Below, piece after piece: positions 17,729-25,839 of a stretch of 64,000 bases of DNA (position 1 is the first letter of the stretch; the number at the start of each line of letters is the position of its first letter). The notes beneath the pieces are model-generated. The model saw nothing but the letters and a program-made list of their open reading frames with translations, was not told the origin of the DNA and made no database searches. A program made the position numbers and the translations under genes. Origin of the DNA: Qipengyuania proteolytica (lineage in GTDB: Bacteria > Pseudomonadota > Alphaproteobacteria > Sphingomonadales > Sphingomonadaceae); the NCBI RefSeq assembly GCF_019711565.1, contig NZ_JAIGNN010000001.1, positions 1,762,535 through 1,826,534 of the forward strand, given 5' to 3'.

Positions 17729-18352
17729 ATGACCGATTGCCAGCTATACCTTATCTCACCCCTCGACGTGTCGGGCGACTTTGCACATCGCCTCGAACGT
17801 GCGATCGACGCAGGAGAGGGCCTTGTCACTGCCTTCCAGTTCAGGGTGAAAGGGCTCGGCCAGCATGAGGCCGCGGGGCTCGCAGAGCCCTTGCAGGCAA
17901 TTTGCGCTGCGCGCGATGTCGCTTTCATCGTCAACGACGACATTGCGCTGGCGAAACGCCTCGGGGCTGATGGCGTGCATCTGGGGCAGGGCGATGGTGA
18001 TCCCCGCGACGCGCGCGAGGAACTGGGGCGGGAAGCGCAGATCGGCGTGACCTGCCACGCGTCGCGGCACCTTGCCCTGGAAGCCGGGGAGGCCGGAGCG
18101 AATTACGTTGCTTTCGGTGCTTTTTTCCCGAGCACGACCAAGGAAACCGAGCATCGTGCAGAACTCGAGCTGCTGGAGTGGTGGAGCGAGATGGTCGAAC
18201 TTCCCTCGGTCGCCATCGGCGGGATCACGCCGGACAATTGCGGCCCCCTGGTAAAGGCCGGTGCAGACTTCCTCGCCGTCTCGGGCGCCGTCTGGAACGG
18301 TGACGAAGTCGCTGCCGTCAAAGCCTTTTCGGAGCAAATGCGCGCCAAGTGA
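17729..18352 (+). CDS. thiE: Thiamine-phosphate synthase
   Basis: A 207-residue TIM-barrel enzyme joining HMP-PP and thiazole phosphate into thiamine phosphate. FQFRVKGLGQHE, FIVNDDIALAKRLGADGVHLGQGD, GVTCHASRH, FGAFFPSTTKE and AIGGITPDN follow the ThiE order, although TK after the P-loop is varied. No other thi gene or TPP riboswitch is adjacent. Confidence 0.9.
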   Translation: MTDCQLYLISPLDVSGDFAHRLERAIDAGEGLVTAFQFRVKGLGQHEAAGLAEPLQAICAARDVAFIVNDDIALAKRLGADGVHLGQGDGDPRDAREELGREAQIGVTCHASRHLALEAGEAGANYVAFGAFFPSTTKETEHRAELELLEWWSEMVELPSVAIGGITPDNCGPLVKAGADFLAVSGAVWNGDEVAAVKAFSEQMRAK

Positions 18353-18360
18353 GTTGGCAG

Positions 18361-18394
18361 TCCTGAAGGGACGGGTCGCGTCCCGTGTTCAGGA
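18361..18394 (+). promoter_or_regulatory. Hairpin pairing the ribosome-binding site of the L,D-transpeptidase gene
   Basis: TCCTGAA (18361-18367) pairs with TTCAGGA (18388-18394), and the nested GGGACG (18368-18373) pairs with CGTCCC (18379-18384) around loop GGTCG, leaving a GTG bulge. The AGGAG Shine-Dalgarno sequence (18391-18395), 8 bases before the ATG at 18404, lies largely within the 3' arm. It could be a thiE terminator without a T-run, a translational switch, or both. Confidence 0.6.
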
Positions 18395-18403
18395 GTCACT
18401 TCG

Positions 18404-19603
18404 ATGCGCCATCTCATCGCCACCGCCTCGCTTTTCGCGCTCGCCGCCTGCGGGCTGAACGGGACCGATAACGAGGAGCCTGCCAGCGACACAGTCGCCA
18501 CCGCCGATGCCGGCGCCGACTATGGCTACGAGACCTATGGCGAAGACAATCTAGCCGATTCGATGGCGTCCAATGATGGCGCATCGTCCGCACCGGATGC
18601 CATCGCCGATCCCGAAGAGCGTCCGATCATGCAGGCGCAAGTCGTGCTGGACCGGATCGGCTTCGGTCCGGGCGTGATCGACGGCAAGATGGGTATGAGC
18701 ACCGAGAACGCACTTCGCGGGTTCCAGGAAGCGAACAATCTCGACATCACGGGCACGCTTGACGATGCGACGAAACAGGCTCTTTCCGAATGGCAGCGAA
18801 TTCCTGCGACTCGCGTCGTGACCATCCCCGCTAGCTGGAGCGACGCCGACTACACCGACATGCCGGACGATGTGGCAGAACAGGCCAAGCTCGAGCGTCT
18901 TGGCTACGCGACTCTCGACGAGCGACTTGCAGAGCGTTTCCACACTACGGTTGCGGTGCTCAAGATGCTCAATCCCGACGGGAAGCCCGCAGGCTTTCAA
19001 GCGGATGGCACTCCGGACACGAAGCCTAGTGCGACGCCCGACGTTGCCAAGGAAGATGCACAGAAGGCGGCATTTTTCCACGCCGGCCAGCAGATTCGCG
19101 TACCCAACATCGGGGCTGACCGTATCGCTCCCGGTTCGGTGGACGATACAAGCTGGCAGCAGACGCTCGCCTCACTCGGCGTCGGGACGGATCAGCCGGC
19201 GGTGGATCGCATCGTAGTCAGCAAGGCGGGCAAGACCCTGAAGGCTTACCGCGGCGACAAGCTGATCGCATTGTTCACTGTCAGCTCCGGCTCGAGCGAG
19301 TTTCCGCTGCCGCTTGGCGAATGGAAGATTCTCGGCGAGGCTTACAACCCGCCCTACAGCTATGACCCGGAGGTGCTCGGAAAGAACGCCGGAAAGACTT
19401 ACAAGCTGGCACCCGGTCCGAACTCACCTGTTGGCGTGGTGTGGATCGATCTTTCCAAGGAGCATTATGGCATCCACGGCACGCCCGATCCCGAAACCAT
19501 TGGTCGGGCTCAGTCGAGCGGCTGCGTGCGCCTCACGAACTGGGATGCTGCGCGGCTTGCGGGCATGGTGTCGCAGTCCACAGAGGTGATTTTCGAGGCA
19601 TAA
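18404..19603 (+). CDS. L,D-transpeptidase lipoprotein with peptidoglycan-binding domain
   Basis: A 399-residue protein with lipobox LAAC near residue 16. An acidic low-complexity linker follows, then a PG_binding_1 domain (about 75-130, VLDRIGFGPGVIDGKMG), a LysM-like segment (LAERFHTTVAVLKMLNPDG) and a C-terminal YkuD catalytic domain. The active site is HGTPDPETIGRAQSSGCVRL with Cys374. YkuD enzymes make 3-3 crosslinks or attach proteins to peptidoglycan. Its Shine-Dalgarno sequence is in a stable hairpin. Confidence 0.9.
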   Translation: MRHLIATASLFALAACGLNGTDNEEPASDTVATADAGADYGYETYGEDNLADSMASNDGASSAPDAIADPEERPIMQAQVVLDRIGFGPGVIDGKMGMSTENALRGFQEANNLDITGTLDDATKQALSEWQRIPATRVVTIPASWSDADYTDMPDDVAEQAKLERLGYATLDERLAERFHTTVAVLKMLNPDGKPAGFQADGTPDTKPSATPDVAKEDAQKAAFFHAGQQIRVPNIGADRIAPGSVDDTSWQQTLASLGVGTDQPAVDRIVVSKAGKTLKAYRGDKLIALFTVSSGSSEFPLPLGEWKILGEAYNPPYSYDPEVLGKNAGKTYKLAPGPNSPVGVVWIDLSKEHYGIHGTPDPETIGRAQSSGCVRLTNWDAARLAGMVSQSTEVIFEA

Positions 19604-19620
19604 GCAGCTAGGCTAGCGCA

Positions 19621-20313
19621 ATGAGCTTTGTCGACCGCATCCTGACCATCGTGATTACCGCTACGCTTACCAGTGCCGTCTGGATCGTGGCGGGCGGCAC
19701 GCTGATCGAAAATGCGGGCAGCGCCAGCCAGCGCGACACGACCCGTCCGGCCGAGGCTGCGCCGAGCCCCCCCGCGGGCGAAAGCGCACCCGGCATCGCC
19801 GACACAGCGGCTGCTGGCTCGTCGGAGGCCGCATCTCTCGACACCTCGGACATCGCGGTGCCGCAATCGCTTGCGGATGGCGCCCTGCAAATCCCGGTGC
19901 TCAATATTCGCCCGACGGATTTGAGCGACACGTTCAGCGATTCTCGCGGGGGTGGGGAGCGGCTGCACGAAGCAATCGATATCATGGCTCCAAAGGGCAC
20001 CAGCGTGGTTGCATCGGCTCCGGGCAAGATCGAGAAGTTGTTCGAGTCCGCAGCCGGCGGCCGTACGATCTACGTGCGCTCAAACGACGGCCAAACGATC
20101 TATTATTACGCCCATCTCGACGAATATGCCGATGGCCTGAAGGAGGGCCAGCGCGTGCGCCGTGGCCAGCGGCTAGGCACGGTGGGTAGCAGCGGGAACG
20201 CCTCGGAGGATGCACCGCACCTGCATTTTGCTATCCTGCAGACCAGCGAGGATGCGGAATGGTGGGAGCCCGCCAATGCGCTCAATCCCTATCCGCTGCT
20301 TTCGCGACAATGA
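19621..20313 (+). CDS. M23-family (LytM-like) peptidase, membrane anchored
   Basis: A 230-residue protein with an N-terminal signal anchor (about 8-30), a Pro/Ala-rich linker and a C-terminal peptidase M23 domain. HEAIDI supplies the first metal ligands and HLHF the last, with YYYAHLDEYADGLKEGQRV between. M23 enzymes cut peptidoglycan peptides or activate amidases. It lies 17 bases after the L,D-transpeptidase gene, so the two probably form a cell-wall pair. Confidence 0.88.
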   Translation: MSFVDRILTIVITATLTSAVWIVAGGTLIENAGSASQRDTTRPAEAAPSPPAGESAPGIADTAAAGSSEAASLDTSDIAVPQSLADGALQIPVLNIRPTDLSDTFSDSRGGGERLHEAIDIMAPKGTSVVASAPGKIEKLFESAAGGRTIYVRSNDGQTIYYYAHLDEYADGLKEGQRVRRGQRLGTVGSSGNASEDAPHLHFAILQTSEDAEWWEPANALNPYPLLSRQ

Positions 20314-20685
20314 TCAGTCAGGCGCTGGCCCGGCACGGTGGCAGCGCAGGCGGCCGAGTTTCCCGTCCTTGCCGATTTCCTGCAGCAAGCCGGAGCCGAG
20401 CTGCATGAGCTTCATGCCCTTCATCGGCCCGCGCGTGAAAATAACCTGCTTGCCTTCCATGAGATAGGTGCCGGCGCCGCGTGGCGTCTCGTAGCTCGAA
20501 CCGCCGGTGATGGTGAATCCGTGGCCTTCCTGTTCCACCCATGCACGCCCGGTGGCGTCTCCGGGAAGGGAGCACACGTATTCGCCTCTATCAAGCAGCC
20601 CGAGGCGCCCTTGCGCAGCGATCGGCGCGGAGACGAGGCCCGCAAAGCCTGCGAGCGCGAGGATATATGCTGTCGCCTTCATCAT
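20314..20685 (-). CDS. Secreted protein of unknown function
   Basis: A 123-residue protein with a signal peptide (KATAYILALAGFAGLVSA, cut near PIAAQ), then LLDRGEYVCSLPGDATG and TRGPMKGMKLMQLGSGLLQE. Comparable proteins lie beside efp in related genomes, and I recognise no domain. Two adjacent ATGs (20685 and 20682) are possible starts. It directly abuts the M23 gene tail to tail and is divergent from efp. Confidence 0.7.
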   Translation of the reverse strand: MMKATAYILALAGFAGLVSAPIAAQGRLGLLDRGEYVCSLPGDATGRAWVEQEGHGFTITGGSSYETPRGAGTYLMEGKQVIFTRGPMKGMKLMQLGSGLLQEIGKDGKLGRLRCHRAGPAPD

Positions 20686-20828
20686 GACCGTCCGACATCC
20701 ATATAACACCTCGCTCCTGCAAATTCCACTCGCTTGCCCGCGCTGGCTCACTCGGCTAAGGCGCGCGGCGCACATGGTCGCCCAACGCGGGCGGCATCGC
20801 TCTTTTACAAGTCGAAGGTAGCTTCCCC

Positions 20829-21392
20829 ATGAAGATCAGCGGCGTGGACATCCGTCCGGGCAACATCATCGAATACGAAGGCGGTATCTGGAAGGTCGCG
20901 AAGATCCAGCACACCCAGCCCGGCAAGGGCGGCGCCTACATGCAGGTCGAAATGAAGAACCTGCAGGACGGCCGCAAGACCAACGTGCGCTTCCGCAGCG
21001 CCGACACGGTCGAGAAGGTGCGCCTCGATACGGCGGACTACCAGTTTCTTTACGAAGACGGCGACATGCTCGTGTTCATGGACCAGGCGACATACGAGCA
21101 GATTACGCTCCCGGCCGACCTCCTCGGAGATGCGCGCCCGTTCCTGCAGGACGGCATGCAGGTGAAGCTCGAGCTGTGGGAAGAAAAGCCGATCTCGGTC
21201 GAGCTTCCGCAGCAGGTCGAAGCCGAAATCGTCGAAGCCGATGCAGTGGTGAAGGGCCAGACGGCATCGTCCAGCTACAAGCCGGCCGTCCTGGACAATG
21301 GCGTGCGCATCCTCGTGCCGCCGCACATCGAGAGCGGCACCCGGATCATCGTCGACGTTTACGAGCAGAGCTACGTCGGCAAGGCCAACTGA
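20829..21392 (+). CDS. efp: Translation elongation factor P
   Basis: A 187-residue EF-P with three beta-barrel domains, which relieves ribosome stalling at polyproline. The loop lysine Lys33 is in [13 protein letters not shown], and the signature in the last domain ([20 protein letters not shown] in part) is intact. GAAGGTAGC lies just upstream of the ATG. No gene for a known lysine- or arginine-modifying enzyme is next to it. Confidence 0.95.
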   Translation: MKISGVDIRPGNIIEYEGGIWKVAKIQHTQPGKGGAYMQVEMKNLQDGRKTNVRFRSADTVEKVRLDTADYQFLYEDGDMLVFMDQATYEQITLPADLLGDARPFLQDGMQVKLELWEEKPISVELPQQVEAEIVEADAVVKGQTASSSYKPAVLDNGVRILVPPHIESGTRIIVDVYEQSYVGKAN

Positions 21393-21402
21393 GGGCGCAC
21401 TT

Positions 21403-21753
21403 ATGGGCAAATCCATCGCCAGCCGGTTCGAGAATATCGACATTGCCAAGAGCGTCCTTCTGGGCGTCATCATCAATGACGACGAATTGACGCTGGAGAT
21501 GGATTTCTGCCTCGATCCCGCGCATCCGGCTTATGAAACGCCGGGAACTGGCGAGGAAAACTGCTACCACCCCGGCATGCTGAAGTTCGCCGGGATATCC
21601 AAGCTGTCGCTCGACCGTCCGGAAGGCGGTGTCGATGGCAAGAAGCGGTTCGCCATTTCCGAGTTCAGCATCGAAGGTTCGCGCTTCGACATGAGCTCCG
21701 AATGGGGCGACATCCACCTGCAGGCGCGCTCTATCCGCGTTCTGACCGAATAA
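21403..21753 (+). CDS. Conserved hypothetical protein between efp and an inositol-phosphatase gene
   Basis: A 116-residue protein (MGKSIASRFENIDIAKSVLL). It has no signal peptide or membrane segment. Acidic, beta-like sequence includes ELTLEMDFCLDPAHPAYETP and two cysteines. I do not recognise a family. It lies 10 bases after efp and 10 before the suhB-like gene, all on one strand, so it is probably co-transcribed with both. Confidence 0.75.
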   Translation: MGKSIASRFENIDIAKSVLLGVIINDDELTLEMDFCLDPAHPAYETPGTGEENCYHPGMLKFAGISKLSLDRPEGGVDGKKRFAISEFSIEGSRFDMSSEWGDIHLQARSIRVLTE

Positions 21754-21763
21754 GAGAGTTACC

Positions 21764-22585
21764 ATGGCCGCATTGTCGGGACTGATCCGCGTGATGGAAA
21801 AGGCCGCGCGCAAGGCGGGTGGCCGCCTGCGCCGCGATTTCGGCGAAATCGAACACCTGCAGGTGAGCCACAAGGGCCCGGCGGATTTCGTGTCCAAGGC
21901 CGACCGCGTGGCCGAGCGCACGATTTATGACGAACTCCTCGCCGCGCGGCCCGACTGGGGCTTCGTGATGGAGGAGGCCGGCACGATCGAAGGCGACCCC
22001 ACCAAGCCGCGTTGGGTGGTCGATCCGCTCGACGGCACCAGCAACTTCCTGCACGGCATCCCGCATTTCGCGATCTCCATCGCCGCGCAGGAGCCGAAGC
22101 TCGACGGTTCGGGCTGGGGCGAGGTGACGGCGGGCGTCGTCTACAATCCCATCACCGACGAAACCTTCTGGGCAGAAAAGAGCCGCGGTGCTTGGTTGCA
22201 CGACGGCCGGCTGCGCGTCTCGTCGCGCAGCCGCCTGCCGGAAGCGCTGGTCGCGACCGGTATCCCCTTCCAGGGCCATGGCGATTTCGGCGAGTGGACC
22301 AGGATTTTCGCCGCTATTGCCCCCCAGGTCGCAGGGATCCGGCGCTTCGGTGCGGCATCGCTCGATCTCGCCTGGCTCGCGGCCGGTCGATACGACGGGT
22401 TCTGGGAAAGCGGCCTCAACGATTGGGACACCGCAGCAGGCTGCCTCATCGTGCGCGAGGCGGGCGGTTTCGTCTCCGACTTCCGCGGCCGCTCCATGCC
22501 GATCCACTCGGCACAGGTTCTGGCAGCAAACGACGCACTGCACTCCAAACTCCACAAGCTGCTCGCGGGGGCGCTGAAGGCCTGA
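21764..22585 (+). CDS. suhB: Inositol monophosphatase family protein (SuhB-like)
   Basis: A 273-residue Mg-dependent phosphatase of the FIG superfamily. Metal ligands are in VMEEAG, DPLDGTSNFLHGIPHF (from about residue 87) and NDWDTAAGCLIVREAGG. The enzyme hydrolyses inositol-1-phosphate and related esters. SuhB in enterobacteria also binds RNA polymerase/Nus factors, which cannot be judged here. Confidence 0.92.
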   Translation: MAALSGLIRVMEKAARKAGGRLRRDFGEIEHLQVSHKGPADFVSKADRVAERTIYDELLAARPDWGFVMEEAGTIEGDPTKPRWVVDPLDGTSNFLHGIPHFAISIAAQEPKLDGSGWGEVTAGVVYNPITDETFWAEKSRGAWLHDGRLRVSSRSRLPEALVATGIPFQGHGDFGEWTRIFAAIAPQVAGIRRFGAASLDLAWLAAGRYDGFWESGLNDWDTAAGCLIVREAGGFVSDFRGRSMPIHSAQVLAANDALHSKLHKLLAGALKA

Positions 22586-22682
22586 GATCGCGGTAAATGC
22601 CCGCTTCACGCAAGCTGGTGACCGGGAACTAACCACACCGCTCCAACGTCTGTCCCGCGAGGGGGTGATGGAGAGGTCGCAC

Positions 22683-23012
22683 GTGAAACTGGCTCTGGGT
22701 GTCACCGTATTTTGCGCGATGAGCGCAGCCCCGGCATTGGCAAACGGCGAGGGTCGAGCAGCGTCCGCAACCGTTCTACCCATCGATTGCCAGTTCGATC
22801 TATCGGCACCGGCTCGCATAGAGCGCGAGCGCGCAACCCAAGTCAGTCCGACCATCCCCCGGGGAACAGACACGCGCCCAATCACGTGGAACCCGCCAGC
22901 CGTTTCCATGGCTCTGGCAACGGACGGGCCGGTCCTGTCGGCCGGTGCCTTGGGCAAGACCCGAAAGGGCGTGCCCGGTCTGGCGCATGTCGTCATCGGC
23001 TGGGATTTTTGA
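22683..23012 (+). CDS. Exported protein of unknown function
   Basis: A 109-residue protein, from a GTG preceded by GGAGAGG at good spacing (an in-frame ATG lies 15 bases earlier). A signal peptide KLALGVTVFCAMSAAPALA is followed by a low-complexity Arg/Pro/Thr-rich mature part ending VPGLAHVVIGWDF. I see no recognisable domain. The final aromatic residue is reminiscent of outer-membrane targeting, but the protein is too short for a barrel. Confidence 0.6.
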   Translation: MKLALGVTVFCAMSAAPALANGEGRAASATVLPIDCQFDLSAPARIERERATQVSPTIPRGTDTRPITWNPPAVSMALATDGPVLSAGALGKTRKGVPGLAHVVIGWDF

Positions 23013-23077
23013 ACCGTCGCATCACGGCGCTTGAACCGCCTCCCGCTGCAAGCTATCCGCCGCGCTCCCGACCCAGT

Positions 23078-23162
23078 GCCCCTGTGGCGGAATTGGTAGA
23101 CGCGCTCGACTCAAAATCGAGTTTCTTACGAAGTGCCGGTTCGAGTCCGGCCAGGGGTACCA
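23078..23162 (+). tRNA. tRNA-Leu (anticodon CAA)
   Basis: An 85-base class II tRNA: acceptor GCCCCTG/CAGGGGT, anticodon arm CTCGA-CTCAAAA-TCGAG with CAA, a variable arm, a GGTTCGAGTCC T arm and encoded CCA. It decodes TTG. A CCGTC-GCGA-GACGG hairpin at 23197-23210 lies downstream and may mark transcript end. Confidence 0.96.
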
Positions 23163-23246
23163 GCTAGTTGTAACCCGAAGGCAGCGCGCCGCGAACCCGT
23201 CGCGAGACGGAATAGGTCCGTTGGCTAGTAGACGGGAGCCTTCACG

Positions 23247-23864
23247 ATGGGTTTGACCGATCGCGCTCTGTGCCGCGCCGTTGCAGGCGCCTTGTTGCTC
23301 ACCGTTGCGAGCCAGATCTTCTACGTTGTCGTAGTTGCGAACGCCGGTCCCGAGACGGTCCTGCGCCCACTCACATGGTTCACCGAACTGTTCGCATTCG
23401 CCTTAGTGGCCATCGCAGGGTCTACGCTCTCGGCCCGTCGGCCCGCCGAAGCCATGCTCTGGTCGACCATCGGCCTCTCGGGCTTGCTCAATGTTCTTCA
23501 GGTGGCGATGGGCCTGGCGATGTTCGCGCCGGCGATGGAAATTCGCGAAACCGTGCCGCAGCTCTTTGCGACGGTCCTTGCCGGAGCGTTCTTCCTCTAT
23601 TTCCTGGCGAAATTTCTACTCGGTGCTGCCGGGATTTTGTTGGGCATGGAGGCTCTCCGCGCAGAGACCAGTATGGGCAAGACGATCGGCGCCCTCGCGT
23701 TATTGAGCGGTCTTGCCGCAGTCTTGCTGAACTTGCTCGGCATGATTGACGCCAAGGCCTGGACTTTCGCTGCCGGTGCTGCGGGCACGGCGGTGACAGC
23801 GTTTGTCGGGCTGATGCTAGCGGTTCCGAACATGGCGACCAGCACTGGGCGAGCTGCCACCTAA
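23247..23864 (+). CDS. Multi-pass membrane protein of unknown function
   Basis: A 205-residue hydrophobic protein with about six transmembrane segments, e.g. near 12-32, 46-62, 70-95, 105-130, 142-162 and 170-195. Its layout resembles DUF4386-like bacterial membrane proteins, but I cannot confirm a family. GGGAGCC precedes the ATG. It is flanked by tRNA-Leu and the SLC13 permease gene on the same strand. Confidence 0.7.
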   Translation: MGLTDRALCRAVAGALLLTVASQIFYVVVVANAGPETVLRPLTWFTELFAFALVAIAGSTLSARRPAEAMLWSTIGLSGLLNVLQVAMGLAMFAPAMEIRETVPQLFATVLAGAFFLYFLAKFLLGAAGILLGMEALRAETSMGKTIGALALLSGLAAVLLNLLGMIDAKAWTFAAGAAGTAVTAFVGLMLAVPNMATSTGRAAT

Positions 23865-23915
23865 GCGCCGAAAATCCTTGTCATCTGCGCCGAGGAATGA
23901 AATTGCGCTCGGCGA

Positions 23916-25715
23916 ATGATCGGAATGCCTTCATACCACGCGATCGCGGCTATGGTCGTGACGGTCTGGATGTTCGTCGCATTCGCCCGGGGCCGGATGT
24001 CGGTCGAGATCATCTCGTTGCTGACCATCGCGGTCATCGCAGTGGGGCTCTATTTCTTCCCGCTGCCCGAAACCCAGCCGACCGACGGGCTGTCGCTCGC
24101 CTTTTCCGGCTTCGGGCACTACGCGCTGATTACGATCTGCGCGCTCATGATCATGGGCCGGGGATTGGTGGTCACCGGTGCACTGGAACCGGCCGCGCGC
24201 TTTCTTGAACGGGTCTTCAAGTTTAACGCCAAGCTCGGACTGCTTTTCTCGCTCATCATGGCGATGCTGCTGTCGATGGGCGTTAACGATACGCCCGTCC
24301 TCGTCCTGCTGCTGCCGATCTTCGTCCAGCTTGCAGCGCGCGGTGCGATGCCTGCTTCGAAAACGCTCATCCCGCTCAATGCGGCCGTGCTGATCGGCGG
24401 CATGGCGACGACGATCGGCACATCGACGAACATCCTCGTCGTGTCGATTGCGGTAGACCTCGGGTTAAATCAGATGGGGGTCTTTCACTACACGCCGATC
24501 GTGCTCGTGGCCGCCTTGGTCGCCCTGCCTTATCTCTGGCTCGTGATGCCGCGCCTGCTTGGTGACAACAGGGTCGAAAACCTCCACGAATTGCGCCGGT
24601 TCGAGACCCGCCTCAGGATCACCGAGGATTCGATCCTGAGTGGACGCGAGCTCAACGAGGTCATCGGACGGCTGCCGGAAGGCATAGAGTTCGCCGATGT
24701 TCCTCCCGGCCTCATGCGCCCCCATCACCGGGTGCGCATGATCGGGACGCACGATATGATCGAGGAAGCCTCGCGGATCTTGCGCGGGGACACGGCTCCC
24801 ACCTGGGTGCTTGATCGGATCAAGCGCCGCTCGGACGAATCGCGTATCGATATCGCCGTCGTCGAAATGACGGTTACCGCGGATTCGCGCCTGATCGGGC
24901 GGACGCTGCCGTCGTCCGGAATCGCCGATCTTTTCGGGGTGGCGGTGATCGGGACGCATCGGCCGGAGCGTCTGGTGGGGGAGAAAAGCGACTACAGCGA
25001 AGGTGGCGACCTGAGGATTGCCGAAGGAGACGTCCTCCTGGTCATGGGCCTGCCCGATGACCTGCAGCAATTCGCCCGTTCGGACAGCCTGCTGACCCTT
25101 GAAGGCATGCGGGAACTGCCGCGCCGGTCGAAGGCTCTCTTGGCAGGCGCGATCATGATCGGCTCGGTAGGCGTGGCCTCGGTCGGCCTTATCCCCATCG
25201 CCATTTCGGCCCTGGCCGGATCGATCCTGATGTTCGTTACCGGCTGCGTGAAGTTCGACCGGGTCGGTCGTGCCCTGTCAGGGAAAGTCATCGTCCTCGT
25301 CGCCGCCAGCATCGCGCTCGGTCGCATAATTCTGGAAAGCGGCGCAGCAGACTGGCTCGGAGCGCTGCTCGCCAGCGGACTGCAATATCTCTCCCCCGCG
25401 GCAATCCTTGCCGCGATCATGCTGTTCGTGACTTTCCTCACCAATTTCGCTTCGAATGCGACCGCTGCCACGGTCGGGACACCTATCGCCTTTGCCATCG
25501 CGACACGCCTTGGACTGCCGCCCGAACCTCTCGTCCTCGCCGTGCTGTTCGGCTGCAACCTCTGTTACGCGACCCCGATCGCCTATCAGACGAACATGCT
25601 GATCATGGCGGAAGGAAACTACGAATTTCGCGACTACATCAGGACCGGCGTGCCGCTGGTGCTGATCATGGTCACCGCGCTGTCGATCCTGCTGGTGCTG
25701 ACTTACGGGCTATAG
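23916..25715 (+). CDS. SLC13/DASS-type permease with RCK_C domains
   Basis: A 599-residue inner-membrane transporter. Membrane segments occupy about 1-215 and 405-599, each half holding a signature (TTIGTSTNILV and TNFASNATAATVGTP) like the SNT motifs that bind sodium and anions in divalent-anion symporters. The middle carries two RCK_C/TrkA-C-like regulatory domains (about 225-395). The substrate could be a dicarboxylate, sulfate or other anion. An in-frame ATG at 23925 is an alternative start. Confidence 0.87.
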   Translation: MIGMPSYHAIAAMVVTVWMFVAFARGRMSVEIISLLTIAVIAVGLYFFPLPETQPTDGLSLAFSGFGHYALITICALMIMGRGLVVTGALEPAARFLERVFKFNAKLGLLFSLIMAMLLSMGVNDTPVLVLLLPIFVQLAARGAMPASKTLIPLNAAVLIGGMATTIGTSTNILVVSIAVDLGLNQMGVFHYTPIVLVAALVALPYLWLVMPRLLGDNRVENLHELRRFETRLRITEDSILSGRELNEVIGRLPEGIEFADVPPGLMRPHHRVRMIGTHDMIEEASRILRGDTAPTWVLDRIKRRSDESRIDIAVVEMTVTADSRLIGRTLPSSGIADLFGVAVIGTHRPERLVGEKSDYSEGGDLRIAEGDVLLVMGLPDDLQQFARSDSLLTLEGMRELPRRSKALLAGAIMIGSVGVASVGLIPIAISALAGSILMFVTGCVKFDRVGRALSGKVIVLVAASIALGRIILESGAADWLGALLASGLQYLSPAAILAAIMLFVTFLTNFASNATAATVGTPIAFAIATRLGLPPEPLVLAVLFGCNLCYATPIAYQTNMLIMAEGNYEFRDYIRTGVPLVLIMVTALSILLVLTYGL

Positions 25716-25792
25716 GGCTTTCCTACGGTCCGGCGTTCTGCAACTGTCGGTGGAGCACCTGCCCCGTCGGGTGGGAGATTGAGATTTTGGCC

Positions 25793-25819
25793 CTTGGACC
25801 GTGGTCCATGCGGTCCAAG
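25793..25819 (+). repeat. Perfect 9-bp inverted repeat upstream of the amidohydrolase gene
   Basis: CTTGGACCG (25793-25801) and CGGTCCAAG (25811-25819) are exact reverse complements around a 9-base centre, ending 20 bases before the ATG at 25840. It could be a repressor operator or a leader hairpin. Confidence 0.5.
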
Positions 25820-25839
25820 TTGTAGGGGAAACAGCACCA

